Source: Prorocentrum cordatum
Taxonomy: Eukaryota > Sar > Dinophyceae > Prorocentrales > Prorocentraceae
DNA: 64,000 nucleotides
Reading direction: 5' to 3'
Assembly (NCBI GenBank): GCA_963575745.1
Contig: CAUYUJ010000858.1
Coordinates: 315,320-379,319 of the forward strand
The position numbers and the translations under genes are program-made. Below the pieces are notes generated by a model. It had not been told where the DNA came from. It worked only from the letters and a program-made list of their open reading frames with translations, and ran no database searches. The number at the start of each line of letters is the position of its first letter. The first letter of the stretch is position 1. Of the stretch, positions 1-11,420 are shown one piece after another.

Positions 1-363
1 GTGTATGCACGTGTGTGTGCGTGTGTGTGTGCGTGTCTGTTTGTGCTCGCGCGGCGCCGGCACCTCCGCGCTTCCCCCCCCCCTCTTCCCCCCCCCGGCG
101 CTCCGCGAGGGCGGAGTGGCTGGAGTGGAGGGAGGGCTGGCCCCGAAACGGGGCGGCGCCTCCCCCCTCCGGAGCGCCGGCGGGGAGGGCGGGGGCGCGA
201 GGGGGCGCCCGAGGGGGGCTCGGGGAGAGAGTGCGCTGAGCAGTCGGGGAATGGGTCTGTAATTTTGTTGTCGTCTGTGCGTAGGTGTTCTCGGATGCTC
301 GCGATTGCGTCTGTGTGTGTGTGTGTGTTGCCGTGCGTGGGTGCGCGTGTGTCTGGTGTGCGC

Positions 364-395
<32 letters not shown>

Positions 396-467
396 GCGTT
401 TGCGTGTGATTCTGTTTGTGTGAGTGGGTGCGCGTGTGTCTGGTATGTGTGTGCGTGTTTGTGCGTG

Positions 468-503
<36 letters not shown>

Positions 504-1310
504 CATGTGCGCGCGCGTGGGCGCGCGCGCGCGTGAGTGCGCGCGCGTGGATGTGAGTGCGCTCGAGCGTGTGTTTCTGTATGTGCTCGTGTGTGCGTCT
601 GTGCGCGCGCTCGTGTGCGTGCGGGCGAGCGCGCCTGTGGCGGCGCCGCCGTCCGCGCGCCCCCCCCAGCCCCCCCCCCCTCTGGCGCTCCGCGAGGGCG
701 GAGTGGTTGGAGTGGAGGGAGGGCCGGCCCCAAAATGGGGCGGTGCCTCCCCCCTCCGGAGCGCCGGCGGGGAGGGCGGGGGCGCGTGGGGGCGGCAGTT
801 GAGCGCCGGGGGGGGGGGGCGCTGAGGTGGCTGCGGTGGGTGCGTCATCGCGTGATCGTCAGTGCGCGTTTTCCCCTGGATGCGGTTGAGCGCGGGGGGG
901 GGGGGCGCTGAGGTGGCTGCGGTGGGGGCGTCATCGTGTGATCGTCAGTGCGAGTTTTTCCTTGGGAGTTTGCGCGTGCGTCTGTGTGCGTGGGGTGTGC
1001 GTGCGTGTGTGTGTGTGCGTGCGTGCGTGTGGGTGTTTGTGTGTGCCCCCGTGTGTGTATGTGCTTGTGTGATCCGTGTGCGTTTGCGCGTCTGTGTGTG
1101 TATGTGAGATGTACTGTGTGCTTGTGTGTGCGCGTCTGCGCGTGTGTCGACCTTCGCGTGTGGATGTGTTGTGTGTGCGTGTGTGTATGTGTGCGTGTGT
1201 GCTGGCGTATGTGTGTGTTCTTGTGTATGTATGTGGGTTTGTATGTGTGTGTTCGCGTGTGCGTGCTTATGTGCGTGTGCTCGTTTGTGTGAGTGCCTCT
1301 TTGCTATCCG
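1..1310. repeat. GT-rich microsatellite with GC-rich direct duplications
   Basis: Long imperfect (GT)n/(GCGT)n tracts dominate. Two GC-rich blocks interrupt them and are near copies of each other (about 85-235 and 655-790), both running from 'ggcgctccgcgagggcgg' to 'cctccggagcgccggcgggg'. A second duplicated block (about 805-860 and 893-955) carries 'gcgctgaggtggctgcggtg' followed by 'gatcgtcagtgcg'. The Cys/Val-rich reading frames here are translations of GT repeats, and I see no gene. Confidence 0.9.
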
Positions 1311-2794
1311 GGTTTTGGACGCTACCAATTCCCGTCCCCGAGGGTGTCTTTGCTCTTCGGGTTTTCGTTCGATGCTACCAGGTTGATAACCTTTGGGTGA
1401 TTTTTCGAATATTTGAAAGATATTTAGTGAGGAAGCAGATTTTTTGCACCTGTAGACGACTATCAGGGCCTCTGCGTCTTGATGTAAGCTCTCTCGATGC
1501 ACTTTTACTTTGAAAAGACTTGGCGCGCATGAAAAAAATCATGTTTTCTTTTTCTCGAGAAATGCTTCGCGAAGCACTCTCTTTTGATGCTGAGCACTCT
1601 TACGCGTGCGAGGAGCTCTACGAGGTTTCCGGTGGCCAGGTTGACGGTTCACCGCCGGCGCCAGTTTGAAGCGGTGGTGCCGCCAGCAGCCTATTTTACC
1701 TCGTAGAGCTCTTCGGCATCGATGAGCTAGAGGAATTCCGGCGCGGGGTGGAGCTAGTTGGCCCAGCCGGCCGAGGCGGACAATGTGACAACTTTTGGGT
1801 AGTTTTGCAAAAATTTGAAAGACATTTGACAATTCATTTTGAGAAAGCAGATTTTTCGCACCTGTAGACAACTTTGAGGGCCTCTGCGTCTTAATATGAG
1901 CGCTGAAGGCTCACTTTTACTATCGAAACACTTGGCGCAACCAACTTTCTATCGACATGAAAAAATTGAAGATTCAATTTTTCGAGAAATGCCTCGAGAA
2001 GCTCTCTCCTTCGACTCTTAGCACTTTCACGCGAGAAAAGAGCTCTACGAGGTTCCCGGCGGAGACCAGGTTGACGGTTCACCGCCGGTGCCATCGCCGG
2101 TCCACGATCCTCGCAGCGCCTCGCCTGATGCCTGACTCTGTATCCCGCCCGTTCTGCTGCTAGCGACTGGGCCAGGCGGCCCGCAGAGTCGACCGCAAAT
2201 TCGTTGTTGTGTTTCACGTGCATGGTCCTTCAGTGGTGCTGAGACGATAATACCTCGTAGAGCTCTCGATTCACTGTTTTAGTGTTATATTCTTGTGTAT
2301 GGGGAGTCTTGTGCATATCTGTGCCTCGCTGTTCGATGCACCTCTGCTTTAATCTTTGCAGCTTTGCTGTCTTCCTGTGCAGCTTCGCTGTTTAGGTTCT
2401 CTGTGTTTTTTAGGCCTGCTTCCATGGGAGCTCGAACCGGCCTTCGCAAAAGACGCAAAAGACCAGGCTGACGTGCGCCAGTACCTCGCAGAGCTCGTCG
2501 TTGACGATGAGCTAGAGGAATTCCGGCGCGGAGTGGAGCTAGGAGCGCCGTGCAAGAAAAGAGCACTACGAGGGCCCGGCGATAATCTGGTTGACGGTTT
2601 ACCGCCGGTTCCCAGTACCTCGTAGAGCTCTTCGGTATCGATAAGCTAGAGGAATGCCGGCGCGGGATGGAGCTAGTTGGCCGACCCGACCAGAACGGAC
2701 ACGGTCGTGACTTTTGGTTTGTTTTGCTAAGATTTGAAAGATATTTGACCATTATTCCCGGAGAGCTCTCTGAGAGCTAGAGGGTTTTAGATCA

Positions 2795-2945
2795 GAAGCC
2801 GGACGGTGGTGGTGCTCGCGAGCAGCCCATCCCCGCCGCTCCACGATCCCCGCAGCGCCTCGCCCGTCCCGGCAGCGGGTGCGGGAGCGTTTCCGGCGCG
2901 CGTCCACGCGTGCCTGCGCACGTGGAGGCACGCGTGGAACCGTTC
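2795..2945 (+). repeat. 140-bp dispersed block (copy 1)
   Basis: The block starts 'ccggacggtggtggtgctcg' and ends in 'cacgcgtgcctgcgcacgtg'. It recurs at about 8598-8735 directly after a family A hairpin, and a fragment lies at about 2090-2130. It is GC-rich and shows no coding support. Confidence 0.6.
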
Positions 2946-3479
2946 CTGGCAGCGCTTGAGAAGCGCTGCAGGGAGTCTCCAAAGCGGAAGCGCTTCACGA
3001 GAGCGTTCGAGGGCTCGCCAGGAATGCTTTCCGGTGTGTGTTCTCTTTGCTCTCCGGGTTTTGAACGCAAGCAAGTACCTCGTAGAGCTCTTCGGCATCG
3101 ATTAGCTAGAGGAATTCAGTTGAACCCGGCCAGGAAGGACAATGTAATAACTTTGGGTTCTCTTTGCAAATATTTGAAAGATATTTTACCATCTATTGTA
3201 AGACACCAGGTGTTTCGCACCTGTAGTGGGTTATGTCGCGTCTGCCAGTGCAATTTTGAGGTCTGTAGCTGCAGTATGACTATCAGAACACTTTGGGGAA
3301 TCGAAGTTTTTCAGATCTTGCTCCAGACGCTGGCGCCGTGTGAGAAAAGAGCTCAAAGAGGGCCCCGGCGGTAACCTGGTTGACGGTTCACCGCCGGTTC
3401 CCAGTGACTCGTAGAGCTTCCTTCAGCTAGTTGCTGGAAGCTTAAGAGTAATTCCGGCGCGCTGGAGAGCTAGTTGCCA

Positions 3480-3660
3480 AGAAAAATCTCCACGGATCTT
3501 TTCGTGACTTTTGGTCGGTTGAAAGTTTTCTCCTCGAAATTCAATCATGCGTTAGAGCTCTAGTATTTTTTCCGTGATATTCGATCTCTCGCCGTCTCAA
3601 TCTCAGTTCGATCGGGTAGATATTACTGGCAATAAGCACACGGGCGGGATCGGCCGTGAG
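3480..3660 (+). repeat. Family A module with an inverted copy at 22.66-22.86 kb
   Basis: The segment around 'gttagagctctagtatttt' through 'cgatctctcgccgtctcaat' to 'gggcgggatcggc' reappears as its reverse complement at about 22,660-22,860. The neighbouring units follow in the same relative order. Confidence 0.65.
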
Positions 3661-6600
3661 TCATCTCGACAGGCTTTTTTTAACTCGAGCTATAGGACAG
3701 CTGCAGAGCTGATACTTACAGAAACCGATTCAGGATCATCAGGCGCGTTTGTTGTTGACTCCAGAGCTCTAAACTCGATGTACTGCTCGAGCTAGGTTCG
3801 CGAAGCTATTCGTAGTGTTCGAGTCATCTTGAGAGGTGCTGTCAGTTTTCTGTACTGAACTCGGTCTGTAGGCGGGCTACAGGGCTGGTAATCACAGGCA
3901 TCGATTTGGAGACATCAGACGCGTCCGCCTGTCGAATCCAGAGCTCGGAACTCGGTTTGTTGCCCGAGGTAGGTCAGCGAAACTATTCGTATTGTTCGAG
4001 TCATCTTGAGAGGTGCTGTCGGCTTTCTGCTCTTAACTCGGGCTGTAGTGGGCTACAGGGCTGGTAATCACAAGAATCGGTTTGGAGACATGAGGCGCGT
4101 CCGGCTGTCGCATTCAGAGGTCTGACATCGGTCTGATGCTCGAGCTAGGTTGTTCGAGTTACCTTGAGAGGTGCTGTCGATTTTCGCACGTAACTCGGGC
4201 TGTAGGAGAGCTACAGAGGTGGTGCGCACAGAAAACAATCCAGAAGCATCAGGGGCGTTCGGCTGTTGCATCGAGAGGTCTGCAATCGCTCGGGCTGAAC
4301 AACTATATATTCTCTGCAATTTTTTTCGACATTATATATGGTCCGGAAGCTCTACGAGTCCCCCGGCGGTAAGAAAGGTTGACGGTTTACCGCCGGCGCC
4401 CAGTTTTGAGAAAGCAGATTTTTGCGCTAAGCATGAGTGTCTGAACTTATTTTCAGAGCAGACCAGCTCTCTAGAGAGAGTTACTATTCAAAAATTAGCG
4501 GGAACCGACATTAGAGTGACACCGAAAAATGCAATGTTCACGTTTTTCGAGAAATTCTCCGAGAAGCTCTCTGCTTCGATTCTGAGCACTCTCATGCGTG
4601 GAAGGAGCTCTACGAGGTTCCCGGCGGTGACCAGGTTGACGGTTTACAGCCGGCGCCAATTCCGGGGCGCTGGAGAGCTAGTTAGCAAGAAAACTTTTAG
4701 TCGGTTGAAAATTTTGCTTTCGAAATTCAACAATTCGTTTGAGCTCTAGTATTTGACGGTGAATTTCTTCACCTAACTTGAGAGCTCTTTGGCACATAGA
4801 TCAGATGGACATCATGAGAGGCGCCGCTTGGCTGGATCTGTTCAGCACAACAATGGGAAGGGAATTATCAGCGGCAGTAGTATCTAGACGCTTGAGATCA
4901 GTCTGCTATCAGCGTTCGGACTGAACAAATATTCGTTCCCTGCTACTTCTTTGGACATAATATATGGAAAGGAAGCTCTACGAGTCTCCCGGCGGGAAGA
5001 AAGGTTGACGGTTTACCGCCGGCGCCCAGTGAAGGGCAGCTTTCCAGAGCGCGCAGTAACGCAGGGAAGCTTTCGAGCGGCTCCAGAGCTCCATCGCGCG
5101 AGATTTCCAACCTTTCCACGCACGCCGAGCCGCGTGCGTGTGCTGTTCCCAGAGAGCCCTCTGAGAGCTAGAGGTTTTTTAGATGAGCTCTTCGGCGTTG
5201 ATGAGCTAGAGGAAACTCGTAGAGCTCCTTAGCTAGTTGCTGGAAGCTTGAGTAATTCCGGGGCGCTGGAGAGCTAGTTGGCAAGAAAAATCCCGACGGA
5301 CCTTTTTCCCGGAGAGCTCTCTGAGAGCTAGAGGGTTTACCTCGTACAGCTCTTCGGCATCGATGCGCTAGAGGGATTCCGGCGCGGGGTGGAGCTAGTT
5401 GGCCGACCCGGCCTTAAGAGAGAAAGTGGTGACTTTGGGTCGGTTTTGCTAAGATTTGAAAGATATTTGAGCATTCATTTTGAGAAACCAGATTTTTCGC
5501 ATCTGTAGTGGGTTATGCCGCGTCTGCCAGTCAAATTTTCAGGTCCGTAGGTGCAGTATTACTATGAAAACACTTGGAGGAACCGTCGTTGGATAAAAAC
5601 AGAAAAACGTGATTTTTCGTTTTTTCGTTTCTCGCTCCAGAAGCTTTCTTCATGTGTTCCGAGAAGCGCGGTGTGAGAAAAGAGCTCTACGAGGGTCCCG
5701 GCGGTAACCTGGTTGAAGGTTTACCGCCGGTTCCCAGTTGGCCGACCCGACCAGAATGATAACTTTGGGTTGGTTTTGCAAAGATTTGAAAGATATTGGA
5801 CAATTCTTACCTCGTATATCTCTTCGGCATCGATGAGCCAGAGGAATTCCGGCGCGGGGTGGAGCTAGTTGGCCGACCCGACCAGAAGAGACAATGGGAT
5901 AACTTGGGGTCGGTTTCGCTAATATTTGAAAGCTATTTGACAATTCATTTTGAGCGCCGGTATTTTTCTCACGTGTAGTGGATTATGCCGCGTCTGCCAG
6001 TTAAGTTCTCATGTCCGTAGCTGCAATATTACTATCAAAAGACTTGCTGGAACCAACTGCGTTCCGAGTGATCTTGACACGCGTTCACGGTTTTCTGTAC
6101 TTAACTCGAGATTTCGGAGAGCTACAGAGCTGATGCTTACAGAAACCGATTCAGAATCATCAGGCGCGTTCGTCTGTTGCATCCAGAGGCCTGAACTCGG
6201 TCTGCTACTCGAGCTAGGTCCGTCAAACTATTTGTGTTACTCGAGTCGTCTTGACCAGTGATGTCGGTTTTCTGTACTCAACTCAAGATTCAGAGGAGCT
6301 ACAGAGCTGGTACGCACATAAACCGATTCAGTATCACCAGGCGCGTTCGTCTGTTGCATCGAGAGGCCTGAACTCGTTCTGCTACTCGAGCTAGGTCCAG
6401 AACGCTATTCGTATTTCTCAAATTCTCTTTAGAGGCGCTGTCGGTATTCTGCACTTAACTCTCGCTGTGGCACAGCTACAGAGCTGGTTCGCACAGAAAC
6501 CAATACAGAATCATCAATGGCGTTTGGCTGAAGCATCTAGAGCTCTGAACAGAGTCTGCTTCTCGAGCTAAGTCCGCAAAACTATTTGTATGCGACCGAT

Positions 6601-6710
6601 TGTTTCATGTTTTTCCCAACCATCCTGTGGTGTTGGGTCCTCGTTTTGAAGAGACGGTGCCCCGCGTTCTCCTTCCTTCCTTCCTCCCGCTGCCTCCTCC
6701 CCCCTCCCAT

Positions 6711-7250
6711 CATCATGCGTCCCCCACACCCAATTCGGCACACCCCTCACACGTTTCGTGGCCCCATAGGGAGCTCCACCGAAGGCCCCAGTGCCCGCGG
6801 CCGCATGCGTCACCCCCATCCACTTCGGCCAACCCCTCACACGCTTCGTGGCCCCATAGGGAGCTCCACCGAAGGCCCCAGTGCCCGCGGCCGCATGCGT
6901 CACCCACACACATTTCGGCACACCCCTCACACGCTTCGTTGCCCCACAGGGAGCTCCACCGAAGGCCCCAGTGGCCGCGGCCGCATGCGTCACCCACACA
7001 CATTTCGGCACACCCCTCACACGTTTCGTGGCCCCATAGGGAGCTCCACCGAAGGCCCCAGTGCCCGCGGCCGCATGCGTCACCCCCATCCACTTCGGCC
7101 AACCCCTCACACGCTTCGTGGCCCCATAGGGAGCTCCACCGAAGGCCCCAGTGCCCGCGGCCGCATGCGTCACCCACACACATTTCGGCACACCCCTCAC
7201 ACGTTTCGTGGCCCCATAGGGAGCTCCACCGAAGGCCTCAGTGCCAGGGG
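6711..7250 (+). repeat. 90-bp tandem repeat array, six copies
   Basis: The unit is marked by 'ccgcatgcgtcaccc' at 6711, 6801, 6891, 6981, 7071 and 7161, which is exactly 90 bp each time. The shared core is 'cctcacacgtttcgtggccc', then 'atagggagctccaccgaagg'. Two sub-types differ after the GCATGCGT ('ccatccacttcggcc' or 'cacacacatttcggcac'). Because 90 is a multiple of 3 and the unit lacks stops in several frames, long 30-aa-periodic reading frames appear on both strands. I treat these as by-products. Confidence 0.92.
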
Positions 7251-7413
7251 CGCACCATGCGCGAAGGCGACGGGGCGGGGGAACGGCGCTCCGGGGGCGG
7301 CCAGACCTCCGGGGCGCGAGCAGTCCGCGGCCAGACCATCTCTCGGTCCTGTGGACTCTCGCCCTGGGCCGTCGGCTGCCCGGCGCGCTGCTCCCTCGGT
7401 CGACGTCGCCCAG

Positions 7414-7688
7414 GCGTGATCCTGGATTGCGGCCGCCACGAGGTAGGGAACGGCAAGAAGGAGGACGACGACTGGTGGCTGGAGCTCTACGTGCTGCTCT
7501 CGCGCGCCACGCGCCACGAGGACCTCCTGCTCATGCGGGCGCCGCGCATCGAGTTCTTCCTGGCAGGGCCGCCGCAGGGCTTGCGGAAGCAGCTGGAGCA
7601 GTTTGCGGCGCGCACGAAGCGGTGCAGGAGGGAAGCGACGGCCCTCGCCAGGGAGCTCGGCTTCACCGAGTTCATCCGCGAGGCCTGA
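7414..7688 (+). CDS. C-terminal exon of a Pif1/RecD-type helicase (fragment)
   Basis: Roughly 91 residues encode the end of a superfamily 1 DNA helicase. The key match is ELYVLLSRATRHEDLLLMRA, which fits helicase motif VI (Y-V-x-L-S-R followed by a hydrophobic LLL strand) near the C-terminus of Pif1/RecD-like enzymes. It is followed by FFLAGPPQGLRKQLEQF and a basic helical tail ending at TGA 7686-7688. Helicases of this family unwind DNA with ATP in the nucleus or mitochondrion. Only this tail is present. Just upstream is 'cgccCAG|gcgtgatcctgg', a plausible intron acceptor, so I start the exon at 7414. The reading frame stays open upstream into the 90-bp array, but that part shows no helicase sequence. 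The Walker motifs are absent from the window. It could be the 3' exon of a gene starting before an intron, or a dead fragment. Confidence 0.68.
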
Positions 7689-7739
7689 CCTGAGGAGCGT
7701 CTCCCCCGAGCCGCGCCTTCTCTCGACTGCCCGACTAAT

Positions 7740-8340
7740 TGTTTGGCCTCGCGCCGCGGACGACCCGCGCGCGTCGCTGGGACCCTCTCGGGGCGACCAG
7801 CGCGCGTCGCGGGAACTCCGTGCTGCGGGGGGCCCGGCGCCTCGTTCGCCCGTCGTCGCTCTGCCCAGCGGTCAGAGACTTGCCCGCTATCAGCCAGCCA
7901 GTTAGCTAGTCAGCTCTCTCTGCTTCGCGCAGCGGACGACCCGCGCGCGTCGCTGGGGCCCCGCCCGGGGCGACCAGCGCGCGTCGCGGGGACTCCGCGC
8001 TGCGCTGCGCCCGCAGCCTTGGATTTTGGAGTGCGCGGGCAAAGAGGAAGGAAAAGAAGAGCCGAAAGCGGGCGCGATCCTCGCAAGAGGCGTGCCGACA
8101 TGGGCGTCGCGACGTGCGGACGCTGCCGTCGGGGTTCCCGCGGAAGCTGCCTGCGGCGGCCACGCCCAGTGTCACGTGTGTTCGGACAGGCATGCTCGAA
8201 CCATTCACATTCATATACACTTACACTAGGCGTTTCCATGATCGCATTCATGCAAATATATTCACTCGCGCGCAGACCCATTCATACTCAGATTCCCTCG
8301 CGCTCTGACTCACCCGCGTTCTTTCTCTCGTAATCAGATC
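7740..8340. other. Sequence downstream of the helicase exon with an ~85-bp duplication
   Basis: The block 'gacgacccgcgcgcgtcgct' through 'gcgaccagcgcgcgtcgcg' occurs at about 7756-7835 and again at 7930-8005. The remainder (8010-8340) shows no convincing gene. Confidence 0.5.
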
Positions 8341-8364
8341 TATAGTATTCCTTTGCGTTGTGTG

Positions 8365-8490
8365 CCCCGCCACATTTCGGCACACCCCTCATGCGGTTCG
8401 TGGCCCCATAGGGGGCGCCACCGAAGAAGATACTCACAATTGCGATACTCACAACTGCACATGGTTGGGTCCATCGCCAGGATAATTTTG
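8365..8490 (+). repeat. Variant 90-bp core joined to an AT-richer module
   Basis: 'ttcggcacacccctcatgcg' and 'gttcgtggccccataggg' are followed by 'actcacaattgcgatactca' and 'gttgggtccatcgccagg'. Related tails occur at about 10,275-10,370 and 11,815-11,880, so this appears to be a larger unit carrying one 90-bp core. Confidence 0.55.
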
Positions 8491-8539
8491 GCTCTCGCTT
8501 AAGCTTGCTTCACGTGTTCCGAGGAGCTGGGCAAGAAAA

Positions 8540-8596
8540 GAGCTCTACGAGGTCCCCAGCGGTAACCAGGTTGACGGTTTACCGCCGGCGCCTAGT
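8540..8596 (+). repeat. Family A hairpin, isolated copy
   Basis: 'agctctacgaggtccccagc' followed by 'ttgacggtttaccgccggcg'. The core stem is slightly eroded. It is followed by the 140-bp block also seen at 2795. Confidence 0.75.
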
Positions 8597-8734
8597 ATTA
8601 GAAGCCGGACGGTGGTGGTGCCTGCCAGGAGCTCCTCCACGGCGGTCCACGATCCCCGCAGCGACTCGCCCGTCCCGGCAGCTGGTCCGGGAGCTCTTCC
8701 GGCACGCTTCCACGCGTGCCTGCACGCGTGCATG

Positions 8735-8863
8735 CGAAGCCACGCAAATCAACCCAAATCTGCGCAAAGAAAGAAAATGCACCGCAAATCCAAACAAAAC
8801 AACCCACTGAAAATCAACGCAACGCAACGCAACGCAGAGCAGCTCGAAGTAGCGCAGAGATCT
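8735..8863. repeat. A-rich simple sequence with (CAACG)n
   Basis: A-rich sequence that ends in a short 'aacgcaacgcaacgcag' run, immediately before the second 90-bp array. No gene seen. Confidence 0.7.
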
Positions 8864-9960
8864 GCATGCGGTTCCACCCCCCATTCCGGCACACCCCTCA
8901 CACGTTTCGTGGCCCCATAGGGAGCTCCACCGAACGCCCCAGTGGCTGCGCTGGCATGCGGTTCCACCCCTCATTCTGGCACGCCCCTCATTCGTTTCGT
9001 GGCCCCATAGAGAGCTCCACCAAAGGCCCCAGCGTCTGCGCTCGCATGCGGTTCCACCGTTCTTTCTGGCACACCCCTCATACGTTTCGTGGCCCCCACA
9101 GGGAGCTCCACCGAACGCCCCAGTGGCTGCGCTCGCATGCGGTTCCCCCCCCCATTTCGGCACACCCCTCACACGTTTCGTGGCTCCATAGGGAGCTCCA
9201 CCGAAGGCCCCAGTGGCTGCGCTGCGGTTCCACCGGCGCTTCGTGGCCCCATAGGGAGCTCCACCCCCGGCTGCACATGCGGTTCCACCCTTCATTTCTG
9301 GCACACCCCTCACACGTTTTGTGGCTCCATAGGGAGCTCCACCGAACGCCCCAGTGGCTGCGCTCGCATGCGGTTCCACCCCCCATTCTCGCACACCCCT
9401 CACACGTTTCGTGGCCCCATAGGGAGCTCCACCGAACGCCCCAGTGGCTGCGCTCGCATGCGGTTCCCCCCCCCATTTCGGCACACCCCTCACGCGTTTC
9501 GTGGCCCCATAGGAGCTCCACCGAAGGCCCCAGCGTCTGCGCTCGCATGCGGTTCCACCCCCCTTTTCGGCACACCCCTCACACGTTTCGTGGCCCCACA
9601 GGGAGCTCCACCGAACGCCCCAGTGGCTGCGCTCGCATGCGGTTCCACCCCCCATTTCGGCACACCCCTCACACGTTTCGTGGCTCCATAGGGAGCTCCA
9701 CCGAAGGCCCCAGTGGCTGCGCTCGCATGCGGTTCCACCCCCCAATTCTGGCACACCCCTCGCACGTTTCGTGGCCCCATAGGGAGCTCCACCGGAGGCC
9801 CCAGTGGCTGCGCTCGCATGCGGTTTCACTCCTCATTCTGGCACACCCCTCACACGTTTCGTGGCCCCATGGGGAGCTCCACCGAACGCCCCAGTGGCTG
9901 CGCTCGCATGCGGTTTCATCCCTCATTCTGGCACACCCCTCACACGCTTCGTGGCCCCAT
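8863..9960 (+). repeat. Second 90-bp tandem array, about 12 copies
   Basis: The marker 'gcatgcggttcc' recurs at 8864, 8954, 9044 and onward at 90-bp steps, with a few shortened units near 9225-9290. The core is the same as in the array at 6.7 kb ('cacacgtttcgtggccccat' then 'agggagctccaccgaa'), but the spacer differs ('cccagtggctgcgctc'). Reading frames are open in several phases on both strands. Confidence 0.92.
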
Positions 9961-10345
9961 AGGCGGCGCCGCCCCATTTCGGCGCACCCCTTCACGCGTT
10001 TCGTGGCCCCATAGGGAGCTCCACCTAAGGTCCCCGTGGCGCAGTGCGCATGGCGCCGCCGCCCCATGTTGGCACACCCCTCACGCGTTCCGTTGCCCCG
10101 CAGGGAGCTCCATCTCAGGTCCAAGTGGCGCAACTCGCATGGCGCCGCCGCCCCATTTTGGCATACCCTCACACGTTTCGTGGCCCCATAGGGAGGGGGG
10201 AGAAGGAGGAGGAGGAGGAGGAGGAGGAGGAGGAGGAGGAGGAGGAGGAGGAGAATGAAGAGGAGGTGCCGCCACACAATTCGGCACGCCCTTCATGCGG
10301 TTCGTGGCCCCATAGGGAGCGCCACCGAGGAATATATCTACGTAG
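9960..10345 (+). repeat. Degenerate 90-bp units interrupted by a (GGA)n run
   Basis: Three to four diverged units ('cgcgtttcgtggccccatag', 'gttccgttgccccgcaggg'). A (GGA)n tract interrupts them at about 10,195-10,255. Confidence 0.75.
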
Positions 10346-10434
10346 CACCCCGCAATTGCGGATAAGAGTGAGGGGGCGGGCGCGGGCGACGCGGGCGTCG
10401 TCGAGCCGGCGGACCTCGTGGCCCCCACCTTCCT

Positions 10435-10765
10435 TGTCGATGGCGCTCTCCTCCACCTCCTCCTCCTCCTCGTCCTTCTCCTCCTCTTCCTCCTCCTTCT
10501 CCTCCTCCTCTTCCTCGTCCTCATCGTCATCGTCATCCTCCTCCTCCACCTCGTCCTCCTCCTCCTCCTCTTCTTCCTCGTCCTCCCTCTCCCCCCCTCG
10601 TCTTTTCATCATGGTCCTCCCATTGTCGTCCTCCCCCTCATCGGCCTCCATCATCGTCCTCCCATTGTCGTCCATCATCATCATCATCCTCCCCCTCCTC
10701 CCCCTCCTCGTCCTCCTTCTCCCCCTCCTCCTTTTCTCTCTCCACGTTCTCCTTACATCCTCTCT
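10435..10765. repeat. Polypyrimidine (CTC/TTC)n tract
   Basis: Imperfect CTC, TCC and ATC triplets. The translated Ser/Leu-rich frames are low complexity. Confidence 0.9.
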
Positions 10766-10990
10766 TCTTCCTCGTTCTCCTCGCCCCCTGTTTACTCATC
10801 CTGCCTCCCCCTCCTTTCCCAAGATAACTGCAATGCAATCCTTTTTTCCACTTTATGCTCCCCGCCTTCTCTGATCAAGGCACCTCGCCAGGGCAAAGTT
10901 GCTGGACGGGCTGGCGTGGATGTGCGGGGCGTGAAGAGGTCCTTGCGGGCTCAGACGGCATGCAAGAATCCGCCGCCGCGCTTGTGCGGC
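10765..10990. other. No feature seen between simple repeats
   Basis: Mixed sequence between the pyrimidine tract and the next minisatellite. No recognisable coding or repeat signal. Confidence 0.4.
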
Positions 10991-11420
10991 ATTGGTTTGT
11001 TCAGTGAACGTGGTTTAGGTCGCGGGTGGGTCGCGGGCTCTCCACCTCCACCTGGAAGGAATGCAAAAGCAGCCCGCCGCAAGCGCCAAAAAATTGGTTC
11101 GTACACGGAACGAGGTTTGGGTCGCGGGTGGGCCGCGGGTTCTCCACAGGGAACGAATGCAAAGGATGCCCGCCGCAGGCGCCGAAAATGTGGTTTGTAC
11201 CCTGAACGTGGTCGCGGGTGGGCCGCGGGCTCTCCACCTGAAACGAATGCAAAATATGCCCGCCGCAGGCGCCGAAAAATGTGGTTTGTACCCTGAACGT
11301 GGTTTGGGTCGCGGGTTGGTCGCGAGTTGGTCACGGGATGTGTCGCGGGCTCTCCACTTGGAAGGAATGCAAAAAAGCCCGCCGCAGGCGCCGAAAATTG
11401 TGGTTTGTACCTTGAACGTG
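10990..11420 (+). repeat. Minisatellite of ~93-118 bp, about five copies
   Basis: Each unit contains 'gaacgtggtttgggtcgcgg', 'gcgggctctccacctgg', 'gaatgcaaa' and 'cccgccgcaggcgccgaaa'. Copies begin near 10,994, 11,096, 11,191, 11,284 and 11,403. Confidence 0.85.

Larger units (their letters stand above)
1612..5738 (+). repeat. Eight copies of the family A hairpin
   Basis: A ~50-60-bp palindromic unit recurs at 1612-1664, 2040-2093, 2560-2631, 3349-3419, 4347-4404, 4604-4660, 4973-5030 and 5682-5738. The core pairs CCGGCGGTAA with TTACCGCCGG across a loop reading approximately 'ccaggttgacgg'. The left shoulder is GAGCTCTACGAG. In the best copies (2560-2631 and 3349-3419) the right shoulder CTCGTAGAGCTC is also present, so the whole unit folds back on itself. 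Many copies have GT just after the left shoulder and CCCAG at the right end of the core. Confidence 0.8.
1310..6580. repeat. Mosaic array of dispersed repeat family A
   Basis: This 5.3-kb stretch is built from a few recurring modules at varying divergence. Module 1 is the palindromic hairpin annotated separately. Module 2 reads 'cctcgtagagctcttcggc' through 'ggtggagctagttggccga' (about 1705, 2620, 3080, 5340, 5815). Module 3 contains 'gatttgaaagatatttgac' and ends near 'tcgcacctgtag' (about 1810, 2735, 3175, 5455, 5925). Module 4 is an AT-richer block ending in 'cgagaagctctct' just before a hairpin (about 1540, 1960, 4535). Module 5 is a ~110-190-bp block with 'cagagctgatacttacagaa' and 'gaactcggtctgctactcg' (about 3690, 3870, 4050, 4200, 6110, 6290, 6470). 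Module 2 often translates as LVELFGIDELEEFRRG, so the family may derive from an old coding sequence. Confidence 0.8.

Noticed and set aside
1076-1513. Cys/Val-rich frames at the window start
   Set aside because: GT-repeat translations, with no protein-like continuation.
6586-7419. Long frames over the 90-bp arrays (6.6-7.4 and 8.6-10.3 kb) as repeat proteins
   Set aside because: The period is a multiple of three and the unit lacks stops in several phases on both strands. No phase is favoured and there is no start context or domain.
8478-8500. Relict dinoflagellate spliced leader ('aattttggctctcg')
   Set aside because: Only about ten bases resemble the end of the leader, and the preceding CCGTAGCC part is missing. 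Chance is likely.
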